DNA of 64,000 nt from positions 13,764,420 to 13,828,419 of the forward strand of contig NC_049985.1 in assembly GCF_000003815.2 (NCBI RefSeq), given 5' to 3'. This document shows, in pieces, positions 34,501 to 45,080 of the stretch. A program made the position numbers and the translations under genes. The notes beneath the pieces were generated by a model. That model had not been told where the DNA came from, did not search any database, and saw only the letters and a program-made list of their open reading frames with translations. The stretch comes from Branchiostoma floridae (Eukaryota; Chordata; Leptocardii; Amphioxiformes; Branchiostomatidae). The stretch's first letter is position 1; every line of letters starts with the position of its first letter.

Positions 34501-37439
34501 GTGCTTAATTTTCAACCAAGCTGATTGTTGAACGTTGATTGTTGAAAAGTGACTGTTTATAATTCAGCTGAAATTTATAACAATGTTGATACTGGTAACA
34601 TTCAATACGTTGTTGGCTTCAATAGTTGTACTTCACAACTGCATAATAAAACATAATCCCCATAAAACATCATACTAGTGGTAATTAATCATAAAGTGAT
34701 ATAGCCAGGGTCAAAGAGGAGACACTTGTATATATAATATGACTAACACACACAGTGACTTACTAGTAGTCACAAATCAAATGCCTCTTCAGAAGTTTTT
34801 ATTACCTGCAACCGGATACTGAAAAACAAAAGAAAACACATGTTGTAATACATTTACCGTATATGAGATACGATCAATCCCATGTCTGGCATTAATTTGA
34901 TGTCATCACCATATATTCCATATACCGGATATTACTGAAGGGTAAAGTTACAAGCAAAATTTCTTGTGAAAAATTGGTGTATTTAAGTTAGAAAAGAGGG
35001 TGATTATTAGATGTCAATGACCTAAAGATTAATCTAATCTTAAGCACTCTGAAGTAGTCACCCCAATCTGTATTGGTTATGGTGTTGGATAGCAGGGAGA
35101 AGGTTGGTATCTTATTAAAAAGTTGTGGAATAGACACTTTTCTCTGGTGTATTTTTCTATTCCACCCTTGCTGAACAAAAGTAATCATCCACATCTTTGT
35201 GATTCTTATCTGTTTACTTGTTTGCAAACATTGCTACTACAATCCCTCCCCTCAGTTGTCAAAACATTTACATATTTGTTGCTCCCTAGGTAGCTACATT
35301 AGTTCATAATATGGTTGAGTAGTTTCCTGTATGTGTTTAGTGCCATGTCTTTTGTGAGATCCTTATCTGATGTCTGAACAGTGGTGTCTTTTTTCTCATT
35401 TGGATCAAAGCGGTAGGGATGTTTATCAAAGTGTTCAGACCTCCTATGTAGACCCTCTTGATTGGTGGACCGTACCTGAGTGTTTCAGCAAAGGATTGGA
35501 ACTTTCCAATTGCAAGTCAGGACAGAAAAGGGTTAATAAAGTTGATTGAGACATACATGTGCCCATTCTTTAAAAACATGAAAATTGGAATACATAAAAT
35601 TACAATATGATTCTTATACAAGAACATGAGATAAATGGAAAGTGCCATGATCACGTAATTTTCCTTTCAGTTATTGTTCACGTAACAGTTGCACTTACAT
35701 TTGTATTAATAATGTCCAAGTCAAGAGTCGATAATTGCCATCTCTGCCTTATAATATGTATTATAATTTATAGGCTGAAATATTTGTCATGTCTGTCATA
35801 CATGATGTCATACAAAAAATTCCTTTTTTCTGGTATCAGAGAATCATTTCATAATTGCCAATAAGATCACTGGGAATAATATCAACTTCGATATGAAGCT
35901 TGTCATCAAACATGTTTGACATAATCAAGATAAGATACCCTAATTTTTGCAACAACACTTGTGCTCTATTTGTCCTTATCTTCAGCATACAATATTCAAA
36001 TATCATATTCCAATCATTAACGTAATAACGGAAGCTATCAGCTGTCTCTTGAGACAAAAAGGGCTGAGGAATTCCAATCATTAATCTTTGTCAAAAACTG
36101 TCGGCAAATGCATAAAATATGTATACATGAAGTATGAATTGTATGTATTCAGCTTAAGTGAGTGAAGATTAAGCAACAAAAAATGACCCAGATATGAATT
36201 TTGTACAACATAATTTGCATAAAAAAACTACAAATTATAATCCTTCATTTTTCAATAGCATTTGAAACCAATGGACATTGTTTCTACCTACCAGCATCGT
36301 CTTTTGAGACAAATTCCTTTAATTCCTTTCTCCTCATTGCCAAAAACATTGGCCACATCACAATTTATTTAGTACTGTAGTAAAATAACATCTAATGTCA
36401 CCAATATAAATTGTTTTATGGTTATATACTACCTGTAATCGTTATGACAAGTTCACTATACAGCAATCTGGCATAGCCTCCTAAAATAGGCTATTTTGGA
36501 CCATTGCCATGTTTTTATTTGCACACCTATGACATATTTCCTGTTGTTGAAAGTTCCACCCAGATGTGCAGAATGGGAGAGGTATGTGAGCAGAGCACTC
36601 TCACCTGACCCACAAACAGAACCTGGCTTCTCGGAATTACAAAGGAAATCGACGTTCAAGTGTTACCTTTATGATGACTCTTTTGATAAGTACATACCTG
36701 ACGATCAAAGGCATTTTGGGCAGGACTTAAGAATACAATATAAACACCACAAAAGGTTGGACACTCTTATCCCAAAGTTGTGCTTTAATTCTAAAAAGTT
36801 GTCCTGCCTGTATGGAACTTTCAAAAGAATTACAATTAGTTGCAGATCACGATCTACATATTCTCTTGTTGTCCAAGTTTGACCTATAACCTCATAGCAC
36901 AGCAAATGTTTGTCATTCCGATCCCGGGTGTCGGTAGCGTTAGATGATGCCTTTACGTACACTATCCAAATATTGATTGACAAAGCGCTGTTTAGATCAG
37001 CTGGACTATAGCCAGGTGCAATGTAACACAATTTCTCCCAAGCCCTTGTTTCATCTTACCAACACTTGTTTTCATCAAAGAGCTCATAACAAGGTGAAAA
37101 GGTGAAGCTATAGTCTACTTACATAGGTCAAGTTAGTCGTGTTTTCAACGGTCTCTGTAAGTCTGTTCTTTGTCATTTGCATGTAGCTTTAAAGTATCTT
37201 GCTACAAATGAGGTAAACTTCAATGTCAACATTGGGATCCGGTTAAAATGTGTTGCTCATGTCATAGTAGACAGTTTTCCTTTTTGCTGCATATAATGGT
37301 TTTACCTTGACATTGCCAAAGTTGAAGTATCCTGTTGTCATTGTAATAACTGTGATTAAAAGCTTTGCTTGTAAAATGGATTTACCAACCAATATAATAA
37401 GTGTGACTGGCATACTGCATTAACGTTACACCTGGTTGC
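31581..37439. other. non-coding interval
   Basis: No gene recognised. It contains T runs (32099-32120, 34069-34077), an A-rich patch near 32990-33050, a two-unit telomere-like match (33677-33691) and a moderately GC-rich, possibly regulatory stretch at 32390-32600. Frames of 108-128 codons at 36496-37031 overlap on opposite strands and carry no motif. Confidence 0.45.
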
Positions 37440-37822
37440 ATTATAAATGTTGTTTTATTCATGATGTATCAATGACTATTATTATTATTATTTTTGCTAT
37501 ATGATTTATATGCTTTCAAATACTGTTTGTTTCAATACTTCAGTTCAAATTGTATTTGATTTACTATGATTTTGCTCGACCTCCGACCTCTCCCACTCAA
37601 TTTGTTGTATACATAAGAACTAAGTTGATTTATTTTATTTTACTTCACGTATGCAAATCACTGTTTTTCAGTTTACCATATGTTCGCTTTCTGTTATTTC
37701 AAAGTTATAATTTGTATAATTTGTACATTTCTGTTGCAATTATTTCTGTGTTGTTTTTAATGTGGACTCCAGGAAGACTAGTGTATTTCACTAATGGAGA
37801 TCTAAATAAACCAAACCAATAA
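37440..37822 (+). mobile_element. 3' end of a CR1/L2-type LINE, truncated
   Basis: The end reads GGACTCCAGGAAGACTAG, a small hairpin (TAGTG-TATTT-CACTA, 37779-37793), TAATGGAGATCTAAATAAACC and an AAACC-type tail. This follows the conserved CR1/L2 3' pattern of GGACCCCAGGAAGA, stem-loop, TAATGGGGATCC, AATAAA and tail. Only 3' UTR remains, no reverse transcriptase is visible, and the 5' limit is approximate. Confidence 0.6.
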
Positions 37823-40800
37823 ATGTTTAATCAAGTCACACTCTACACTTCCAGGCTCACTCTTCTTAATGCAAAGAAGCCATCTTTTGTCACTGAATAA
37901 TGATAGAATCATGTATATACGTGCCCTTCCACCTTCCTTCCCAAAAAAAGCCGTTAAAAGCTTTTATATAAAGCTGTTAAAGGCTTTTAGATCATTACAA
38001 GAGGATACAAAAGGGAAACGCTGAAGCTGTAACAATTAGCCGGAAGCCGACTTTGCAGTGAAAATTGTTGCGGGCTTTTCTTTCATGCAAATGTAAAGAA
38101 ATTTAAATGGCAAAAATTCTATTTTTAGTTGGTCAATTGTCTGTTTTATCTTTTTGTATCATAAAAGGTGTGGCAACAGCCTTTCTTTAATTGATAAAAA
38201 ATGTAACAGGACATAGAGTTTTCCAAATTGGTGTGATATTAATAGAGAGACACGCCTTTCTCGTTTTGTATTATCAACGTTGTTTGAAAGGCTGACTGTT
38301 TGGTAAACCAGGCCGCTACTTTGATGTGTAGTTTGAAGTGGGAATCATAACTTCAGCAGACAGGGAAGCAAACATCTTCAACAAAGGGTGTGTGGGTACA
38401 TTACTTATCTCTGTACGATATTTTTAAACACTGGCATTTACACAGTCGGGTGTTCAAAGGGACAGGTGGATGACAGGTGCCCCAATTCCACTCACACGTC
38501 AGCCGACATTTCATGCAAAAGCAATTAATATGTAAACTATCCGTGACAACAAGAATGGTCGCTCACGTATTATTTGTTATCCGCAATGACACCACCAACT
38601 GCACAGCATATATGCAGTATTTGCAACAAAGTCTGCATTTCATGCAGTGGACTTCTATAAATCGACAACCTAAGCCACACCCCCAGAGGTACAACAGTAG
38701 GTTTCAGTCCACAGATCCATGGGGTTATCTTAATCAAGTGTAGTATAGTCTTCTGAGACTGAGTTGTCAAACAATAAAATTAGAAGAACTTGTAGGATAC
38801 AAAATGTATGTGCCTGTGAATGCATTTTGTGCTGTATCAAATTGAAAATTGTAACGTTTACTTTATCTTGCATGACATACAAATAATCTATAATGTAATA
38901 AGGTAACAACTTCTCTCTGTAGTATATACCGGGTATATGTATTTTCTTTCAGATCACGTTTTAATCTTAATATGATCCATTACAACCTTTCACACCCCAT
39001 TAACCCATTTCTTTTTGGACAACCTATTGATGCATATGGTATTCGTATCTGTCATACACTATGAATCTTACAAAGGGGTGAAATACAATCCATTTTGCCA
39101 TTGATACTGAGACTATGCCATTTCTATTCATGAGCCATTCAACATGAAGCCATATAGTACATGTATATTATTACACAATGTAAATGTTTCTTACAACTCG
39201 TCCAATTTGATCACCTATAAGTACCATAGAAACTATGATGCACCTCTTTTATCTGGTAGATTTTAGCCATTTCCCATTGATTATGTTGCTGCGGAGAATT
39301 AGATTCTAGAAGGAAGTGGAGACAGCGAGTCTGGGCGGAAAGGCTATCATGAATTTGTAATGAGGTACGCCAGGCAGGGGATTTACTATCCAGACAATCT
39401 CCAAATTGTTTAATGAATGTTCTATAACCTCAGAGTCAATGGATAGCTCAGGAGATGTTGTTTTTATTCTCTTGGTAGGTTTGGTGAGCTGTTTTAACAT
39501 GATAGTTCCTCCTTCTGAGCTATAAAGACAGATGCTTGGAGAGGCAGAGCAGACTTTGCATAGCCTAGGCAAGCAGACTAACATGGTTCTGAGCCTGGTA
39601 CTACAATACTGAAGGAAAAGGTCCTGCACAATTTCCTGGTTTGATACTATTTTTTTTCCAAGACCATGAAACAAGTGCCCCTTCAAAATTAAAAGTTAAC
39701 TTTCCAAAAATCAAAAGAAAATTCTAAACATAAGGAAATTGGTTTAATATGTTCATGTATTGATTCATAGTTTTAATGCACCTGACAGTTTTTTTTAAAA
39801 TACCTGTACATAGATGAGAGAAAGGAATATTAAATGAACTGGTACAAATTTCTTAAACAGAGAACCCCTTGGTGGCAATCTGATGGTATCTTCATTTCTT
39901 AAAATTTGATGATTTTGATGCAAAACAACTTTTTTAAATAATCCAGCCAGCTGAGATGATATCTATAACCGTGTAGTAGACACTACCTATTTACATGTCT
40001 GAATCCACTCACGCAACAGCACAGTCTGCCCTCAAGCAATGCAGTGTGGCAAGGCCTAACAGTAACAATTTGCCAAACAGGCTTGGGTGATTCTACATAC
40101 AACAAATACGACTACGCAAAAACTGTTTCTGTAAGTATGATTCTAAATCCGTTCCTGTTAGTATGGCTTGAGGAAGAAGTACTGTAATCTGAGAGACAGC
40201 AAAACAGGTGCCAGTTGTCATTGCCCAACTATGGGGTGTGGTGTTGGTAGGTGTATGAGCTAATATTCAGAGGCCTTGAAAAAAAATGTCATAGAATTCT
40301 GAGCTTACCTCTTTCCAAGGTTAAAGATACAATCTTCTCTTGTATTTATAATCATATTCGGTAGTTTGTACTGGATAATCAACATAATGATTATATTTCC
40401 TTAACCATTAGTTAATGCAAGGATTTGTCCTTGTTTGATAATCATCGATAAAGATCCATCATGCAGGCTGAATACTAATTCCAGTCATTTGAAGGCCAAT
40501 GATGTAGATGTTACAACATGTACTAATGTGTCATTTCCATCAGCAAAGTAATGATTCCTGTCAGTATTTCCCAATGAAGGCTTAAGGCAGCTGTACCATT
40601 CTGACAACATGATTCCTATAAGTGGCCACGTCTAGCATAGCTTTCCATTACCCTTGTGTAAGATGTCTCAGTTTGTTATACGTCTGGGATAGTCTTTACT
40701 TCCTGGGGTCTTGAGAAGTTCAGTGCTGTTATTTCCCAATAGAGTAATACCGTGCGAAGAATCTGACAGAGGGAATTATGCCAGGAAGTTTTTTTTAAGC

Positions 40801-41030
40801 GAATGTTGACTGATGGCTCGGTAATAGTTGGTGTTCTTGTTGAGTCAACTCATATGATGTTATGATCTGTCTACCCAAATCAAATGGGAAGAGAGTTCAG
40901 CCTTAGTAACATCTGAGCAGAAGTGGCAATACCATGTCAAATCCTTTATAATGCCATTTGAGGTTTTATCAGATTTAAGAAAACATATTTTGAAAAATGG
41001 CCTGCAAAAAAGTGCAATATTTTCTTTATA
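37823..41030. other. non-coding interval
   Basis: No gene recognised. Octamer-type sites ATGCAAAT (38085-38092) and ATGCAAAA (38513-38520, close to a CAATTAATATG homeodomain-type site) lie in a less simple stretch at 38020-38610 that may be regulatory. A 126-codon minus frame at 39306-39686 has no recognisable motif. Confidence 0.4.
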
Positions 41031-41063
41031 GCAAACCGCTTAGATATTATCTAAGTGGTTTGC
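41031..41063. repeat. 33-bp near-perfect palindrome
   Basis: GCAAACCGCTTAGATA pairs with TATCTAAGTGGTTTGC around a single T. Of 16 pairs, 15 are Watson-Crick and the other would be G-U in RNA. It lies 38 bases before family R copy 3. Confidence 0.85.
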
Positions 41064-41100
41064 ATCGGTAATAAGATATCAAAACTGAACATTTTACTTC

Positions 41101-41252
41101 TGTACCATAGAAAGCTGCTAGGAGGCCCTTTAATATTTGAAGTTGGCCTTCAATTGTTTTAACCATTTTCCACCAAATTTTTATCCACAGGTGTTTAAAA
41201 AAAATCTTGTTCACAATCACCCTGGCACACAAACAGAAAGACAAAGGTAACA
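41101..41252 (+). mobile_element. family R dispersed repeat, copy 3
   Basis: It begins TGTACCATAGAAAGCTGCTAGGAGGCCC, continues to TTATCCACAGGTGTTT, then TTCACAATCACCCTGGCACACAAACAGAAAGACA, and ends AAAGGTAACATTA. Core and CA-rich end fit the other R copies; the AACATAACCT block itself is lost. Confidence 0.5.
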
Positions 41253-41841
41253 TTATCAGCTTTAAACCAGTTGTACATTTGTGCTGAAGTCAGACTCAAG
41301 TCCTGCCCTATCCTTCATCACTACAGTGTGGCTTGGCACTCCAGCCAAGTTTCTGCTTGGTTTGATAAAGATCACTGTCAAATTTATAGCTTTCTTCCCT
41401 TGCTGGACAGAATTGGGAAATGGCTTACAAGGAAAGATGTAAATCAGGTGCCTTCTTAAGTAAATCCAATCAATTGGAGGTGATAGCACACATTATTTAC
41501 AAGTCTGACTCTTGCCTTAAACTATTTGCAGGCACATGCGGTTTGGTGAAGCGTGTAAAGTAACATGTACTATAACTCACTCTAATTGAGAAGGAAGGAG
41601 AAAATACCATTCAGGTAGCTTCAGGCAATCTAACAATTTCAGACTGCATATTACACAAATCAGAGGAGATCTCGAACCTGATTTGAAAACTAATTGAGAA
41701 AAAAGGGTCACTGCTTTTCATCCCAGATGTTTACTAACATTGTAGGAAATGTTAAAATAACCCAAGTTGGAATCCTGGTCACCGCAACAATGGCTGATAT
41801 TCCAACTCTTTGTAAGTTCATGACATCCCTGTAATTTGAAA
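41253..41841. other. non-coding interval
   Basis: Short AT-rich stretch between a family R copy and the MITE. Nothing recognised. Confidence 0.45.
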
Positions 41842-42046
41842 TACTGTAAATGCATTTAAGTTCGCGGGGATTTAATTTCGGGGTAGTGGGAAAAAGGACT
41901 TTTCGCGGTGGTTTTAAGTTTGCGGTAGCACCATGCACTGCAGTCTCTTACTGCCATGGCAAAATGTTTGCGGTAGTTTTAATTTTGCGGTGAAGTTGCC
42001 ACAGCGAAAACATTGATCCACCACGAAAGTTTCGGTATTTACAGTA
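41842..42046. mobile_element. MITE with TA target site and CTGTAAAT terminal repeats
   Basis: The left end is TACTGTAAATGCATTTAAGTTCGCG and the right end is CGAAAGTTTCGGTATTTACAGTA. The outer 10 bases are perfect inverted repeats, and the flanking TA fits a Tc1/mariner-type target site. The interior repeats TTCGCGG / TTTGCGGT / TTTTGCGGTG blocks (CpG-rich), typical of this class of short marine-invertebrate elements. About 205 bp, no coding capacity. Confidence 0.7.
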
Positions 42047-44925
42047 GTTGTCTTTATTTAAAGTTGAAATAGTCAGTGTCAATAATTTACTAGTTACCAG
42101 TTGGTCACCTGCAAAATACCTCTATCCTAGCTGTTATGGCTGGACATGTCTAGATTGGGTAAGCCAGGTGACACCTGTAAGTGGAGGATTGACAAGAAGA
42201 GGAAATTTGGTTCCCAAAGTAAACTTATAGGCAGTTGATAGATGGAAACAACTTGTTATCACCAGTGTTAGGCAGATAAGCTAATTACTTATTGATATTT
42301 TTCAAGTGTTTTGCATTCCTTCCCAGTATCAGGTTCAACTTGTCACATTTTGTGAGAAGAACAGAGCTGAATGCAGTCTGCTTATCTTTCATCAAAAGTT
42401 ATTCAACTTAACTCTCCATGCTGACTAATCCTGCAGCTAATTTAAGTTTAGTGCCAAATGGCTGCCTTAGCACTGGGACAAGGTTAAAGTTCTCAGAAGT
42501 GCAGTTTTGTGATACAGGATCATATAAGATGCTACTATTATACTGAATGCATAGAGTGACTCAAATTAACATTCTTCTAAATATGTCACAAGATTGAAAT
42601 ATGGAATGGTATCGCTGTTGTTACCAGAGCACATTACCGTTTATTGGATTAGGTCTCATGAAATGTTAACTTCTTTGTACAATATGACATAAGGCAGATC
42701 ATTCTGTTTGTCCCATATGAATAATTAATTTCAAGAATGTACCCTTTCCATCACTTAGTGGCAAATCCTTAACTGTAGGACCATTCTCCAATGGTTCTGC
42801 GTGCCATATTGCATTATCCCTAAGTTTTGTCCAAAAGAATTACCATGATTGCCTTTATTTCTTTTTTGAAACATTACTACGGTGTGCCATTCACAGCTGA
42901 TCCCCTTGCCATGGAGACATATACATGTAGTCTACATGAGATGGGGATATAAATATTACACGTTTTGTAGGTCTCTTTTTCATCTTCAATTTCCTGTAGG
43001 CTGTAGACAGATTGATCCGGCAGGACCCTGCACTACTTTTCTGTGACAAGTCAATGTTTTGCGGAAGTAGTTAAATCAAGTAGACTGGGGGTCCGTGGCA
43101 ATGGCTATTGGATGTAATCTAATTCTATTTCCTACTGAGTCCATCACATGCTCGCTTTGTGATTCAGTGTTTTTCTGTTTGTATTCTGATCAGGTGCAAG
43201 AGTGGCGTACAGACAATCAGCAGGCCGGCGGACCATTGTACGCATCGGGAGCGGGGAGGTGTCAGACAGAGAGCGTGTGTTTACCTACGGCTGTTTGGGT
43301 TGAAAGCGCAGCGGTTTCGTTAGCAAGGATTGAACAAATAACTCATACACAAGAGCCAACGGACAGCGATTGTCTCTGATATAATTAAACCATCGGCCGA
43401 ACTTGGAAACCCCAGATCCGGTTACGGCACGGCGAAAGATCTGCCGACAAAAACAGTAACAGTGTCCATCTTATCTGATCACCATGCGGGCCCACTCAGA
43501 CTGTTTGCCGTGCAGTGAAAGGTGAGATTGCTCTCCATGTGGAGACAACAATACCCCGTCTGCCTTCTGCCCCTTTCATATTGCCCACTGTCAGGGCTCA
43601 CCTGACCACTAGTAAAATAAATTATGTCTGAGTTGGTTGAAAGCGGTGCTGAAGTAGCCTCCTGTGGGTGCATGGCTCTCTAACCTGCCACGGCAAACAC
43701 CTGCATGATTGAAGACACCTTTATCGGTAAGTCCTTAGCCTCAGACTACCTGGCCTATATTTAGGACACCCCGCCGTGGAGTAAACGCAGGTGGGCGGAC
43801 TTTGGACTTCAAAGCAGGTCATGTCGTGTTCGCAAACGTGAGCAGCTGGGGTTGCCGCGGTACCCAAGCCATGCTCTTGTGTCTGAGAGCCGAGAGCTGC
43901 GGTCCAAGGTTAGCCCTCTCTGTCTGTGCATGAGGACACGGAGGTGACAACAGGCATGACGCACTGCTCTGATCTCCAGAGTAGATATACAACTTATAAG
44001 TATAAAAACTAGTGAGGATTCTCCCCTATTGGTCACAGCTGCTGTAGTATGAATGGTAGGTACCACTTTTTTTATGTTCACTGTTTCCTTGTTACCTGAT
44101 TCAGTTGCAACACTAGTATAGAGCTAGAATAATCCCTCTGCTACTAAGTGCATGAAAGTTGCTGAACTTTTCAAGAGTTGACTTCCTAAATTCTGTACAA
44201 ACTAGACCACAGATGTTAGGGCCCAGCATAATGTGCTGAAAAGTTGTCATCCCTCTGTCTATAGTCTGAGTTTTTAGTCCGAATGTTGAATGTCCAATAT
44301 ATTTTGACAGATTAGATACTATAGTATGCAGCTTATTAAGTCATTGTATTTGTAAGGCTGAACTCAAACCTTCATTTTTTAGTTCAGAACTTTTATAGAT
44401 ATTCTTTTATGAACTTAACGGAATGTCAGCTTGCGGTATGTCCGGGAACTACAGTCAAGTTACGTATGTATCTTCCTCTTGTAGTTTGATGGGAAAAGGT
44501 AAGGTGTCAACAGCTTGACCTAAACAAGCAAGAACTGGTCCAGACAGGTTTGTTTGCACGTGGACTGACCACACGTTTTGGTCAGTGTAGGTCACTTATC
44601 GGTCACTCCCCACGCCACCACTCCATACCAAATGCCAGACAACCGATAATGAATTGCTGCTCAATGCAGGATGTGCTGTCTAAGCATGTTTGTTTGTTTG
44701 CTTGGCTGGATGAGGTATTGTGAGGAAGCCACAAGGTAGTTAGCTCACTCTACTGTTATATCCTGTAAAGGTGTCAATCAGTTATAAATGGCTGCCAGGA
44801 CAAACAAAATGTGCCTGGCATTTTTGTGGCTGACCCAAAATGAACAGGACAAAAAAAAAATTACAACAGGAACTTTTCAGTTATTCCATTAAAAGTCTAA
44901 CAGTTCAACAACAAAAAAGAGATGA
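42047..44925. other. non-coding interval with a CpG-rich block
   Basis: The block 43190-43960 has many CpG (CAGGCCGGCGGACC, CGGTTACGGCACGGCG) and an acceptor-like TTGTATTCTGATCAG ending at 43193 that opens a short frame to 43379. No protein family is recognised. The rest is AT-rich. Confidence 0.45.
43190..43960. promoter_or_regulatory. CpG-rich block, candidate regulatory element or leader exon
   Basis: About 770 bases with much higher G+C and CpG than the surrounding DNA. Frames exist on both strands but none has a recognisable domain, so a coding call is not supported. A promoter or enhancer, or a non-coding first exon, is the simplest reading. Confidence 0.3.
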
Positions 44926-45080
44926 CCATAGCATGTCCAGAAAATGAGACCTGAGGCTGTGCTGCTGTACCTTAGAAGGTAGCTAGGTGGCCATAATTTT
45001 AGCATTTCTTTATTTTGCAAACATGTACCAACAAACCATAAGATCCATCCATGGCTGTTATAAAAGAAAGGGACATGAAA
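44926..45080 (+). mobile_element. family R dispersed repeat, copy 4 (decayed)
   Basis: CCATAGCATGTCCAGAA (44926) is followed 55 bases later by the core AGCTAGGTGGCC (44981). In copy 5 the corresponding CCATGGCATGTCCAGAA and core are 59 bases apart. The tail (ACCAACAAACCATAAGATCCATCCATGG) is strongly decayed. Confidence 0.5.

Noticed and set aside
36496-37031. Overlapping frames of 128 (+) and 108 (-) codons
   Set aside because: They overlap on opposite strands, have no motif that I recognise and lack splice or promoter context; probably chance.
39306-39686. 126-codon minus-strand frame
   Set aside because: No recognisable motif, AT-rich context and no supporting splice signals; likely chance.
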